Shown here piece by piece: positions 20,323 to 44,082 of a DNA stretch of 45,000 nt. The position numbers and the translations under genes are program-made. The notes below the pieces were generated by a model. The model saw only the letters and a program-made list of their open reading frames with translations. It searched no databases and was not told the DNA's origin. Each line of letters starts with the position of its first letter. Positions within the stretch are counted from its first letter, which is position 1. Source of the DNA: Zygnema cylindricum (lineage: Eukaryota; Streptophyta; Zygnematophyceae; Zygnematales; Zygnemataceae); assembly GCA_037447655.1 (NCBI GenBank), contig JBBHKE010002773.1:1-45000 (forward strand). The letters run 5' to 3'.

Positions 20323-20576
20323 TACTTGCGCGCAGCCATTTTATTTATATGTGGTTACCGCAGTTTTGTTACAGTAAACCTGCGCTGGCCGTTGTGAATT
20401 GTATTTTTTTTAATGACGGTCGACGTTCGCAAGCGCGACACTTTTTGAACCGCCGTTAAAATATTTCGCCAATCAAAGTTGTTCGACGGATTGACAGTCA
20501 AATATGAACTCAAAGGTACGTAGCTTGTACTAAACTGTACTTCAAATGTACAATTCGTGACAAATACACCGCCAAT

Positions 20577-20780
20577 CGTTATTAGCGTGTAAGTTTTTTT
20601 AGCGTATACGAATAATTAGCGTGGTTTACTCTAATTGGGAATTTGATTTTTTTTGAAGAAATCGTTTATTCTTATTAGGAATTAGGGTTTTTTTTAATAG
20701 TGTGGATAATTATATTTGAGAATAAAAAAAAAAAAGCTGGACGGAATTAGCGTACACAACGCTAATAACGATTGGCGGTG
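20577..20780. mobile_element. TA-flanked MITE, 204 bp, inserted in the foldback element
   Basis: The ends are CACCGCCAATCGTTATTAGC and its exact complement, with TA before and after. The flanks ACAATTCGTGACAAA and CCTGCACGCAACAAAAAT match the continuous sequence at 15785-15822 once the element and one TA are removed. It is a minimal member of the family and non-coding. Confidence 0.9.
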
Positions 20781-20822
20781 TACCTGCACGCAACAAAAAT
20801 TGTCTCTGCGATTAGCAATTCC

Positions 20823-22315
20823 CTACAAAAAACAAAAAAAAGTAGGGAAATGATCAGTGCAAAACGTTATTTTGGTTGGGCGCAAAGGCGTCATAGTTCA
20901 CCTTGTCAAATATTGCACATTTGTAGTACACATTAGTACAAATTACTAAGGGTACGTCCCCGTGTATTAAAGTATCTACTTTATTCTGTCGTTTTCACCC
21001 AAAACGTAGTTTCGTACGAGAAAAACTTTAGACTTACAAAAAAATCAGGCGATACTTTGAATGTACTTCATGTTTGTCGTCATCTCAACAAATTTTGGCG
21101 TTTTCTTTTTTGTTCGACCCCCGGGCAAGAGAATCCACCCAGTAAAAAAGCTTCATAAAAAATAACCTCGCGAGGTGATTTCAGGGAAAGTACCACCCAA
21201 ACAACGAATGTAAAACGGCCCACGCACGCGCCACACCCGCGAAAATATTTTAGGACGAGGGAGAGTACTCGCTATTTTTCTCCCTGCCCGTCACGTGCAT
21301 GTACGGAAAAGACGAGCATGTACGGAAAAAGATATACAGGGGTCTCGGACCTCCAATTTCATTCATGGGCCCCTTTGCAGGATTTTGCGCCGTCGTCACC
21401 TCTCCCCTCTCTCTTTTACACTATCGCTTCTATCTCTCACTTTTTTCGAACGAGGCACGACAATACTGGTATGAAATGAAATATATTTGAAAAATAATTA
21501 TTTTGAATACCTTTATGTGTATTTTTATGCCAAGTCGAGTGAGAAAAGTAAAAAAAACGAAGTCGGATAGCCATGGCGGAAAGTTCTTGAATCTGTGACG
21601 TCGACGTTGTCACAATTGAGCATGACGTCACAATGTCACAAAACCCGAAACATCTACAATGTCACAAAATTACAAAAATTGAAACGTCTACAACTGTCGC
21701 TGTTTTTGTTGGCGTCACCGATTGTCGGAAGTTCCGTACTCGTCTTCATCCGTCACGAAATTGTACCCACATCTACACCCGTCACATTCCAAAGTTCCGA
21801 TTTCATTTTCGCACATAGGGACGCTTTTCAAAGTAGTACGGAAAACTTAACTACAGTCCAAAATACTTTTTCAAAGTATCGCTTACATGGGGATGTACCC
21901 TAAATTAGGTGCCGCTGAGTTTAGATTTGACGGCCAATCCGTTGAACAGCTTTGACTTGGCAAGTATTGTAACAACTGGTCACTATTTGACGAAAAGTGT
22001 CAGATAAGGGCGTCGAGACAGGAAAGTGAGTAGTGTTGACACGGAAAGCGCGCTCAAATTTGATTCGTAGTCATAAAGACGGGGGAGATCACGCGAACCT
22101 GTTCTCACATGTTCAAACGTCGACTATGTGAACACACTCAACAAGGTATAGCGGCTACACTATGAGAATTTCAGAATTTGCATCTAAAATATGTTAGATG
22201 TATTAATTAGCGTTAATGTTTTATTGGCGCTAGGCCCTTGAATCTAAAATACTGTAGAGTTAGTAATTGTTTATTCACACTAATAATTTATTTACACTAA
22301 AAGCGATTCACGTTG
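20823..22315. other. Repeat fragments, no gene
   Basis: A short foldback-family relic (GGCCAATCCGTTGAACAGC) lies at 21930-21985. A diverged copy of the 18.0-kb MITE family runs from about 22000 to 22315 and keeps only the right end (AAAGCGATTCACGTTG followed by TA). The 21100-21480 stretch is more GC-balanced, with CTCTCCCCTCTCTC runs, but shows no convincing open frame or exon. Confidence 0.5.
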
Positions 22316-23046
22316 TACTTTTCAACCTAAAAACAGAAACAGGCAAACAGCAACCAACTGCAATACATGACCCGAAAAAAAGCCATTAACTCACCACATG
22401 GGCCAACACCCCACGAGTTATTACTGTTATTTCTGTTGAGCGTCAGTACTCTGCCCATCGCTATTTAGAGTTAAGATCTCTAGAGAGAGTGCCTATTTTT
22501 TTGACCTACAAATCTACAATCATAACAAAGCTCTACAATGGACCATGTGAATGAAGCTTTATTTAGTTTAGCATATACGATTAAAAAACAGTAACCAGTC
22601 ACTAAAAGTACTGTACTACCAGCGGTGGTCGGTGTACGGCAGTACTCGAAAGAGTGCTGGGAAAGGAATTTGCCACGTTTGATCTTTGGAGAATCCATAG
22701 CTCATATGCGGAAACAATTGGAAACGGTATATGGAGTCTTTCCATACTATAAGTACAGTACACCATAATATATAGTACGCACCAAATTTAACGTTATTAT
22801 ACGCGTATAGTATGTATGAGCTACATACAGCGTTTCCAATAGATTTGGCACATCTGAAATATTGTTTATTTTGTGCGTTCTGTTTTTACTATGGCGGTGA
22901 ACTCTTTAAATGAATATGGGGAAGACAGAAGAGATCCTGTAAAGTTGGCCACTATCTTTTTGTCCGACAAAGAAGAGAGATAAAGATATATAAATGAAGT
23001 TACATTCTTGACATTAGGAACTCTTTTTTTAGAAGGTTGGGTGGAC
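22316..23046. promoter_or_regulatory. Upstream region of the SAM-domain gene
   Basis: There are about 730 gene-free bases between the last transposon relic and the first ATG of the downstream gene. The promoter and 5' untranslated region must lie here. AT-rich TATA-like words occur near 22750-22800, but none can be assigned with confidence. Confidence 0.35.
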
Positions 23047-24807
23047 ATGGCGACATCATATTCTCCTGTAGTTGTTTCTAAAGGGCACTCTACCGGCTTG
23101 GTTTTCCGAACCCTAAAAGCATCTCCGTCTGGACATGCAGTGGCCCGAGTGAGAACGCATTTATTTCTTCATTCGAGTTTCGGAACCATTACTCCTTTGC
23201 AACTTAAACTTAAGATTAGCGAGAGAGTGGCAAAACAGCCCAGGCGTTGTCAGAATGTTACAATTTTTGCTCAAAAACGTCAGGGAAGTAGACGTAAACG
23301 AAAAGAAAAAGATCAAGGGCCAGAGAGAATGGTGAAGCTTTTAGGAACTGCTACAGCCGCGGTTTTCTCTTCTGCTCTTCTGGCAGTTACTGCCATTCCT
23401 CTTTTTGCAGTATCGGTATCTCTCCTTACTTTACTGCCAGTTGCAGCCACAGTGTTTGCAAGTGTTTTGATTCCTTTGGGAATTGCATACGCCTTTCTTT
23501 CCAGTTTTGGTCTTGTTGGAGTTACAGTCCTTCCGAATTTCCACCTGTCCCAGATTCTATTCCCATGGATTGACAAGTTTACGTGCGTCATCCTTCTTTT
23601 CAACTTTTTGGGAGGGGCTATTGCATTGTGGGGTAAGCTTACGAAAGATAAACAGCTGGCCTCTGTAGGAGAATTACCTGAAGGGAGCGGCGAAACGCTT
23701 AGCTGGGGCCTTCCCACTGTTGTGAGCTTTGTACCTGGAATAAATGGTGTGGCTTGGCTGTTACCACTCTCAGCAGCTTCCGATGACCTCCCAATTCTAC
23801 GCCGGGCAGTTCTTTTTAAAAACGCAGTGCTTTATGGCTTGCCATCCTTCTGGCATTTTGTTCAGTTTTTCTCGTCATCTACTACTTCAACATCTTTTTG
23901 GAGTGTTTCCCAACTTCATGCATGGTCGCTTGCCCTCGTTTTGGGGGCGGTGCATTTGCAAATGGAAAAGATTCGTATGGATGAAGAAACAAACTTGTTG
24001 GTAGGTACAAAGGAGTCCAAGAGCGGGAGTGGGAAAGGTAAACCTGGAAAGAAGGCTTTTAGCGAGGACGATGAAGAATCCTTGCGACAATATTCTGAGC
24101 TGGAATACTTTGATGTGCTCCTTCGGCAGCGAACTGGTTCTTCTTCTCCAGGTTTGTTTTTCTAGACAATGGGCATTAGAATGGTAGTACCATTTGAGTT
24201 CACTTTGTCATTTTTCTGGTAGTTCCTGTGGTTTACGTTGTTTTTTGCTCGTTGCACTCCGGTGTTTCTGTAATTTTCTGCCCATTTGTGTTTCGAGCTT
24301 TCTCATGAGACAAACTATCCCCTTCCTGGAATTCATGATAGCATCACCTAGTACCAGTTAAAAAAGTGGACACATTTGTTTCATTGTTCGGCCCAGTATA
24401 TTTGGCCATTTTCTAGATGTATGGCTGTCTTGGTAAGCTAGAAGTGGTGATACACAATTTTTAGTGTTTGTTTTTGTGCATAGTACTTAGTAGTCAACGG
24501 TTTATTCATTGCTTTGAAGGGACCTGATGAGCATGACATGCTTGCCGGAGCTCGACAGTGATTGCCGAAGGTTGGGAATTGCTTTGCAGACTCGTTGGAC
24601 GAATGGGCTACTGGTGACGTGGTGGAATGGCTCAAACAACAAGGCTTCGCACGCTATGCATCAGCATTTCTCGAGCATGATGTGGATGGGCCACTCTTGG
24701 TACAGCTGACAGCCGAGGAACTGAGGGATGACTTGGAAATGAGTAGTTTGGGAGATCGCAAGCGCATGCTTGCAGCTATTGCAAAATTGAAAAAACAGTA
24801 TGATTAG
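23047..24807 (+). CDS. Probable plastid multi-pass membrane protein with C-terminal SAM domain, 2 exons
   Basis: Exons are 23047-24151 and 24590-24807, joined in phase 1 (CCA-G / AC-TCG) by a 438-base GT-AG intron, giving 440 residues. The first in-frame ATG is 23047. Residues 1-80 are Ser/Thr/Arg-rich with few acids, like an organelle transit peptide, ending in a basic SRRKRKEK patch. Residues 91-152 form two or three hydrophobic segments. Further ones lie near 168-186, 211-231, 244-265 and 283-294, followed by a charged Ser/Gly/Lys linker. Residues 373-437 match a sterile alpha motif: WATGDVVEWLKQQGF at its start, then YASAFLEHDVDGPLLVQLT, and LGDRKRMLAAI at its end. SAM domains mediate protein or RNA binding, which is family knowledge and not shown here. 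No substrate can be assigned. Confidence 0.85.
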
Positions 24808-25043
24808 AATTATGGAATTTATTTTAGAAAGGGGAGGTGCCGGGATTTCTTATTTGCATTATTGGATATTTGATTAGGGTGGTGATTCTATTTGCTAGAT
24901 TAAGTATAGTAACGACGCGTACAGGCTTCTGTGATTAGAATGAATGGTGGTGAAATTTTAGCACTGTTCTGAGGCAGCACTTGTAGCACACACTGTGCCC
25001 GACAGACTTTGATTGCTTGCAAAGCCTGTCGATTGTAATATTC

Positions 25044-25049
25044 AATAAA
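25044..25049 (+). terminator. Candidate polyadenylation signal of the SAM-domain gene
   Basis: AATAAA in TTCAATAAAGCAATATTGC, 237 bases after the stop codon, followed by a T/G-rich stretch. It is the only perfect hexamer close downstream of the stop that I noticed. Plant signals are loose, so it is a suggestion. Confidence 0.4.
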
Positions 25050-26277
25050 GCAATATTGCTAGAATGGAATGACATGTAAATTAAAGGCACAAATTGTGTA
25101 ATCTTGCCCATTGACTTGTTGACACTGTGTAGCATTTCTAGAAGTCATTGGCCATCACGCCTGCTGAGATCCATTCTTGTGTTTCTCTGTCAAATGGCTG
25201 TCAGAAAAAAAATCACTTTTCTATCATGCCCACAGCAGTGTTCTTCATAGAGAGCTATCTATGTGGGTCTAGGATTTAATACCATCATCACTCGGCCAGA
25301 GTTTCTTAAGATGCTGTTTAAACACTTAACGAGCCCGATCGTTAAATTTTCTTGTTCTAGAGCATGGAATGCTACATATTCTTTGCATGGTCACAACACA
25401 CCAGCTCACCACTTCAGTCACTCCCATATTCACCTTCACAACTGATCGATATTGTATTTCTTGATGGCTCCCGTCACATTTCTGGAGATAATAATGGTCC
25501 CCTCCCAAACAACCGGCAGCTGGACATGTCAAAGTGGGGGCTTGAGATGCTAAACAGGGCAAGGGGCACAATTGCGCGCGCTGGGGGTCAAACATTTGGT
25601 TGCTTGGGTGTGCCTTTGGGTAAGTTCAATTTAATTCATACTTATGGACGATGGATGTTGTTGCGAAGGGAACCCAAAGACCACTCAACGACCTAAACAA
25701 GCCTTTTCTCATAACTATTAATCCACCTACAGGTTTTTGTCATTAGAATTTGTGTGTGACTTTTACAGAAGTTCAGATTCCTGCTATCATCCTCAATGTG
25801 TTATGATTATTCTCTGAAGTACTCCACCTAGCTACAGGAATGTATTAATGGTGACACCATGTTGTTGACATTATTTTGGCTAACCGCCAGTTATTGTACA
25901 TTAGGGCTTGGTAACTTTCTTTCAAGTTAGATAAAGATTTTATATGGTTTTGGTTAAACTATCGGTACCCGTTGATAGTCATTTAAAAGAAAATTTACCC
26001 ACATAGTTACAATGGATTGTCAAGCACATTGTCAGAAAAACTGAATTCTGTGAAAAAACAGAAAACTAAATCAGACGATCTTACGGAGGTGCATATTGTG
26101 CGAGATTTTGGATCTTCCATGTCGCATTGATGTCAATTGAAGCCACCCAAGAAATATCTTGACAAAAAAAAGCTGGTTATTGTGCTCTGAGACGTCCAAA
26201 CCCGTGTCAGCTGTGCACAACTGCAAATAAACTGATCCACCTGTCGTACCTATAACCTAAGCAAAGCTTCATGAAAA

Positions 26278-26335
26278 TTACATACAAAAATTCTATCAGT
26301 CCCATCTTCATACAAAAATTCTATCAGTCCCATCA
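26278..26335. repeat. Tandem duplication, unit about 29 bases
   Basis: CATACAAAAATTCTATCAGT followed by CCCATC occurs twice head to tail with only a short TT spacer difference. Being nearly identical, the duplication is recent. It lies between the convergent 3' ends. Confidence 0.9.
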
Positions 26336-26555
26336 CTAACTACCAGCATGTTACACAAATTTTAGCAGTAGAAGGTACTAACATTTATAATAGCCAGAGA
26401 CCACCGACTTCTTCAACTGCCCACTAGCACGGGCCTTCACGCATAACTTAAGTCTCTAAAAAAACACTAGACAAATCCTATAAATCAATTCCTTCAAAAC
26501 AAGTTGAATAGCCGTAAATGTTATTGCGATACCTGGATATCTGAATTGCTGATAG

Positions 26556-38735
<12,180 letters not shown>

Positions 38736-38747
38736 TCACAAGGCCAT
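38736..38747 (-). promoter_or_regulatory. Three-codon upstream ORF abutting the proposed synthetase start
   Basis: ATG GCC TTG TGA ends directly against the ATG at 38735 (TGAATG). If transcription starts upstream of it, scanning ribosomes meet this minimal frame first and could reinitiate at the adjacent ATG. It depends on exon 1 being correct. Confidence 0.35.
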
Positions 38748-41100
38748 GGATGGATGCCTTCACACTGCAGAACTCTACCGTATCGTCTCAGCTGCAGGAG
38801 GTATGATTCAAAAGGACTGTGCGATGCTACGTGTCGCCCGGCTGTGCATTCACGCTGAGCGATCAAACTTTCAAATCGACCGGTGCCGGGATTTTGGGTA
38901 TAATTCACTGCCGTCCGATGAGGCTTACTTTACACTGTGAACTTCTTCTTCACACGCGTGAAGAGCTTTCGAAAATGGTGCACGAATTTTGTTCTGGAAG
39001 ATGAAAAGTTCAAACTTTACGGAGGTAAGGGCTTGTCCCATTGTGAAACATAACCAATCACGAAAACAGTTTGACGTGTACTAAAGATTGTTCGTACATT
39101 TTTGCCCCATCCGATTTGGCGCGCCGAAAACGTCAATTAACTTTTTATAATTATTGACGTGACCAAAAACGTACAGACGTCGACGTGATTCCTGTTGCGA
39201 TATCTGCCAACGGTGACTGCATACAAAATTATAAAGCGTCCTATTTTCACGGCTTCGTAAAAACTCACTGAAATCTACAGTACTGTAGCGTGCTTCGTTT
39301 TACGGATTCACTTATCGAAAGGGGAGAAGCACATGGAAGGGGAACAATGGGAAAATGTAAGCCATTGACAAAATAAAATCGTCGTTTAAAAAAAAAAGGC
39401 TCAACCATTGAGACAATGGCATGGCACCCAAATTTGGCACACGTTTTCATTTCATGTTAAAATACTTACATGGAAATTTTGAAATTTTTTTTTAAGTTAT
39501 TAAACCTTCTTAAAATTTACTCATGGCAATGTTACGACGCCATGAGTTTGTGAGCTCAACCGTGGCCCCTAAAAGCATATATCAAAATATAATGGAAGAG
39601 AAGCTTCTCTCCTCGATTTATGGATTCCAATTTAATCGTAGGGAGAAATTAAATTAGAAACCCGTTCGCTACATTTTTACTTGTTTGTGTCATTTTGTAG
39701 GGAATATAAGTTAGTTCTCCAAACTCTTTGACAATTGGTTGAGTTTCACGCTCGCATGGTTTTGGGTTCGAATTAAAATAAATTACAATATGTTGTTTGC
39801 TTTTGTACACTCCGTCATTTAAGTTAAAATGACTCTCTATGTGACTTAGACTTGGTTAAAACGTAGAGTTTACGCACGCATGTAAGCACCCCCCCCCCCC
39901 CTACGACACACGTACACACTCTTTATTAATCGTTAAATTACCGCTGACATGTCTAACACTTTTAAAATAACTAGAATTCAAAATTATACAAACATTTATT
40001 TCCCTAATAAATTGTTAAACATGGATAGTTTTCGTAATAAAAGCTATATAAATTTGTATTATGAGGATGTGTTCATTCGTTACTAAACTTACAACATACA
40101 CTTGTTTTCTAAGTGTCACTAGCTAATTTTTACACGGTGAGATCTAACTAATGCGACACTGACAAAATATGTCATTGTGACATCAATATATTGATGTACC
40201 ATGTTTAGGCAAACAACGCTTTCGAGCAAGATGATAAAAGTATATATTCACACGCTAAATGATTAATATTCGACCGACATAAAAAATAATACCAACAATT
40301 GACTTTGTATTTTGACAAAACACGCCATATAATTGTTGTCTTATAGTGATATTTTAAATTGAAATCCCCATCTGATCCGAAAGATGAGGCAAAAAATGTA
40401 ATCGACATCGTAAGTGGCAATTATTGTATTTTAAGGTGCGATAGTTAACATGCGATTGTATATGAACTTAGTGATCATTCAATTAATTGCAATTATGATT
40501 TTAGAGCCATTTATCACGACGGAGTTTAAGTTGATTTATGTCGGGATAAGTGTCTTTCTTGTACTGAGTTTTACGAATTTTACTAAAACAATTTTCCCTT
40601 TAAGTTTTAAATGGCCAATCCTTCGTATCTACATTCTAAGAGTAATGCAACATACAAGAAAGTATTGCTTTATTGAGCATATATGCTACTGTAGTGTGTT
40701 GTTAGTGAGTCTGTTATAAGCCATAAACAAGAGAAAATATAAAAATGTAAAAGATTTGTAAACGCTGAATCAGAATAACAATATTGTTAGTTTAGTGAAA
40801 GGAGACGTGGTAGATTGTGATCCACTTTCTTGGATTGTGTTGTTAACAAATTTTTAAGTTTTTCGACTGAATTAGTGTTACAATTCTGCTAACGATGAGC
40901 ATTATACAATAAATGTCGGTTCCTTTTTTTTAGGGGTGTAGGGTGCGGATTGTCACCTCGCATTGGAGTGCCGATTAATCGGCTGTTATTTCACCGATAC
41001 GAGTCTTCACTTTTTTGCTGTCCACTGTCGTGCAAATACCTGATTTCTACGAAACTCGTGCCGTCCAGACCGTCGACCACAGCAACAACAACCAGTGGCG
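38748..41100. other. AT-rich intergenic region 5' of the synthetase
   Basis: The 38748-39000 part presumably contains the synthetase promoter and 5' untranslated region. From 39000 to 40900 the sequence is strongly AT-rich with dense stops, a run of 12 or more C at about 39889-39901, and a tRNA-like relic at 39721-39775. No exon was recognised. The 89-codon open frame at 40450-40719 is hydrophobic but has no known relative. Confidence 0.4.
39721..39775 (+). repeat. tRNA-like relic, possible SINE head
   Basis: An A-box-like TTGACAATTGGTTGAG is followed about 30 bases later by a B-box-like GGGTTCGAATT, the spacing of a polymerase III internal promoter. The acceptor-stem halves do not pair, so it is not a working tRNA gene. 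A tRNA-derived SINE fragment is the likeliest reading. Confidence 0.35.
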
Positions 41101-41108
41101 GTGTAAGT

Positions 41109-41116
41109 CCACGTGG
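41109..41116. promoter_or_regulatory. Perfect G-box CCACGTGG
   Basis: The palindrome TCCACGTGGA is a binding site of plant bZIP and bHLH factors (family knowledge). It is the first of two copies 110 bases apart, in a GC-richer stretch 1.7 kb upstream of the PAM2 coding start, where a 5' untranslated exon or promoter may lie. Confidence 0.5.
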
Positions 41117-41218
41117 ATGCAGGTCGGTGGTAGACGAGTTAGAAAATCCCCTAGCTCTCCGCTTTGACTTCCCATCTGTTTGCCGCGCGTCGTACCGTAC
41201 AAAATTGCTTTTTATTTG

Positions 41219-41226
41219 CCACGTGG
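41219..41226. promoter_or_regulatory. Perfect G-box CCACGTGG, second copy
   Basis: It lies in GCCACGTGGACA, 110 bases after the first copy. Paired G-boxes at about this spacing are common in light- or ABA-responsive plant promoters. The link to the PAM2 gene is inferred from position. Confidence 0.5.
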
Positions 41227-42870
41227 ACATAGCATGCGCACTGCGCGCCACATTGACCAAAGATCTTCTGCAGTTAATGATGTCACTAAACGTCAAGAAA
41301 TCCGTCGCCACCCATGGCGACGGCCGAGCAAGGGGGCATGTTTGATGACTTTGGTCCCAGGAGTGTACGGCCGACGACAAAATGCAAACATGTTATCTTG
41401 GCCGTCCGATGGATTATAGCAACTCCAGTGCTCGAAAGCGTCCGATGTGTTTCAGAAGATGATTCGTTTTGCATATGTGAACACATTGGAGATCTTCCCA
41501 AAACTCTTGCCAAAATGGCATGGTCCGTACGCCATAGATGGGTATGATGATGATTTTGCCGTGAACAATACCATTGCCTCCTTTCTCACTCGGCAGTCGG
41601 AATTCCGGGCACAGGGGCTGTATGGAGTTGTTTTGCGCCATTTTTCCTTCCATCCATTGCTGCTCTGGCAGCCAATCTTTTCCAGCCTTCCTTTTCAAAG
41701 TTAACAGTGAGATTCAGCTTTTTGTAAGCTTCAGCACGGGGTAAACTGACAAAATAGTGCCATTTGTTAAGGTAAAACAAAGCTGTTAGGGCATTTTGGG
41801 GTGTTTTTCACTTCGATGATAAACACTGCTGTCTTTGTTTAATCTCACCTGCCCTCAAAAGTTCGAAAGAGCTGGTAACTAGGTTCAGTGGAATTGGGAG
41901 AGGGAAAACACATTTTTTTTTATATTTTTTTTTGTTACAGATAGTCGGCAGATGCAAAGCACAATATATCCTGTTCTGGAAGACCTTTAGTTTCAGTATC
42001 GGAGATAGGCAATGGAAGCGATATAAGTGTGTCTGTCAGGAAAATCAGTACGAAATGCTTCTGACACGGAGGACCTGCAGCAGTTAGACTGGAGATATGC
42101 CTCCGGTTGTTGAAGTGGTTCCTCTGTGAGACTGTCTCGTGTTTGTTATTTTTCAGCTCCTTGAAGGAATGTATATTGGAGACTGGAGTTTTGAGCCCTT
42201 TCCTTTTTTTGAAGATATTTTGTTCAGGCCTGCCTTTGAAAATATGCTGTAGCTGGGCTTACAACCAAATTGTTTTTTCTGATATGCTTGGCAAATAGAC
42301 AGCCGTAGAACAGGTAAAGCTACAGTCAATAGCCGTTTTTACCACACATTGAGGATGTGATAAATTCCGGATTCGATAAATTCCGGATGTGATAAATTGT
42401 GGATGATGGCATCATGGTTTTACCAACCCCTTTCCGGATAGTAGTCTGTGATTTAGCTTTCCCAAAGGTGCTGATTAGAAAAGTCCCGAATGCTTCGAAG
42501 TGTGGTCAATTATTAGTCTTGATGATGAATGCATGTTCATTCTTTTGATTTCCATTTTTGTGACGTGTTCTTCTTTCGACGGATAACAAAGTCAGTTAGT
42601 AAGGGGATGTGGAAATCCATCCATTTACAACTGTACATCCAGTTATTGATGAAATTCTGATATATGGCAGCAACTTAGGTTGGAGTTTCTTTGTATTGGT
42701 TATAGTTTTATGTCATAAATGATTTCATTCTATTTGGTTAACCACAAAGTATGCACCTTTTGTCTACTGTCATAGTTCGATTGTCTCTGTCGAAAATGCT
42801 TCCGGCTACTGTTTAACATCAAAGTTTCGACAACTGTTGCAGGTTATTTTAATCACTGCCTTCAACAAGC
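41227..42870. other. Probable promoter/5' untranslated region of the PAM2 gene
   Basis: No protein exon is recognised. A purine-rich ATGGCGACGGCCGAGCAAG start context at 41314 opens a 77-codon frame without resemblance to anything I know. A good splice acceptor, CAACTGTTGCAG, ends at 42841, 30 bases before the first ATG. At least one upstream non-coding exon is therefore likely in this stretch. Confidence 0.4.
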
Positions 42871-44037
42871 ATGAACATGAGTGGAGTAGAAGGGGAAATG
42901 GGAATTGATAGCTCTGCAAAAGAGATCGTGGCAACCTTTCTCCGCGAAGGCAACGCTGAGCTTGAGGACACTGTTGTAGAATATATTAGCGAGTATGTAA
43001 AGTTCTTTGTCACCCATAGCCCCCTCCCAAGTGGCCAATGTTTTTTAAGACATTGATATGCGTTAATCTCTTTAAATCGTAGCTTCTTTGTAAATAGGCT
43101 GGGACTCGCTGAAGTTTTTGACAATGGTGTGTGAAATATGTTGCCTTTGCAGAGCTGTACGGACAGAGGCTTTTCATCCTACTAATGGCCGGAGTGCAAA
43201 GTCTATGGCTGATGCTCTTCGTCTCTTTGCACCATCTGTACGTGTCATTTTTGACCTTTCTTGCTTAGTTGCCATATCTTGCTACACGAGGTGTTGTCGC
43301 TTTGTTCTTTCTTGTATCAAGTGGAGACAAAGTAAAAAAAAATATTTGCACAAGTGCAGTGCTATTGTATGTTTTACAGGCAAGTAGTACAATTGTCCTG
43401 ATAGAGTTGCTAATCGAAAAGTGGAGATCTGTCCAGTCAATTCATGTATGCACTACTGTGTTGATGGAATCGACAGCAACATGTGTTCCCAAAAGTGGAG
43501 TGCAGCCTGCTTTTCATCACAAAAAGAACTTTTGGTCCTCATTGTGAAGTTGTTTTTTTTATGAGACGCTGGTGTAGATAACGGACTAGATTTCTTAAAG
43601 CTGCATGGCGTTCTGTACTTTCTATGGTCTTTACCCAAATTTATCGAATGAAAAGGGGGTTCTACTTGTGTTCGGAACAGATTAATGCAAGCAATCTCGA
43701 AGCTCGTGTTGAGGACCTTCTGGAAAAGATGCGACAGACAGATCCATCTGGAAAGAATGGCACAAGTATGGAGGATGGGCGCATTATTCAGGAAAAGGTT
43801 GCCTCTATCACGGATTCTGGTTCGCCTGAAGCCCAGCAAGACGATTGGTGCGTCTGTCTAGCCTTTTTATTGTATAAGAGAATTACAGTGAATTCCCTTT
43901 TGTGTTTTTGTCCAGTTATAATTTTGGTTGATCCCCTTTCTTGTAATATCTACACCTTTGTGAGCATTGGTATATTGCCTGGGTGAGTGCTATTGGTCAT
44001 AGAGGACTTGGCTCACTGTTGCCCCTGTTCTCTCTCT

Positions 44038-44082
<45 letters not shown>

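Larger units (their letters stand above)
19137..20822. mobile_element. Large foldback element carrying TA-flanked MITE insertions
   Basis: The left arm starts GGAATTGCTATCGCAAAGAC and the right arm ends CTCTGCGATTAGCAATTCC. Between them the same lines appear in inverted order on the two sides (TGCTGCGCGCACGTAG, GACGGTCAATCCGTCAAACA, then the palindrome core). The core at 19433-19780 is described separately. MITEs at 19783-20322 and 20577-20780, and an incomplete one ending at 19429, interrupt the arms. The part outside the core on the left is truncated near 19300. It is non-coding. Confidence 0.75.
24808..26555. other. Convergent intergenic region (SAM gene and synthetase 3' ends)
   Basis: Both flanking genes end here. 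The open frames around 25326-25696 on both strands have no family resemblance and no splice continuity. An AATAAA at 25044-25049, about 240 bases after the SAM-gene stop, is a plausible polyadenylation signal. A 29-base tandem duplication lies near 26278-26335. Confidence 0.5.

Noticed and set aside
5000-22300. CRISPR array or phage-type system in the repeat island
   Set aside because: Repeats are dispersed, inverted and TA-flanked rather than regularly spaced direct repeats with unique spacers, and the genome is eukaryotic.
23008-23046. Upstream extension of the SAM gene from a TTG at 23008
   Set aside because: Plant genes start at ATG; 23047 is the first in-frame ATG and begins a normal-looking transit peptide.
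25326-25696. Gene on either strand in the convergent intergenic region
   Set aside because: The 90 to 110 codon frames overlap each other on both strands, resemble nothing and show no exon pattern.
40450-40719. 89-codon hydrophobic protein
   Set aside because: Hydrophobicity follows from AT-rich codons; there is no homologue I can recall and no promoter or splice evidence.
41314-41547. Small gene starting MATAEQGGMFDDFG
   Set aside because: The start context is attractive, but the rest of the frame has no family resemblance or clear splice continuation.
43381-43447. Extra exon ASSTIVLIELLIEK between the third and fourth PAM2 exons
   Set aside because: It has a good acceptor, but no donor keeps frame with the next exon. 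Joining 43237 directly to 43681 is phase-consistent and gives a hydrophilic continuation.
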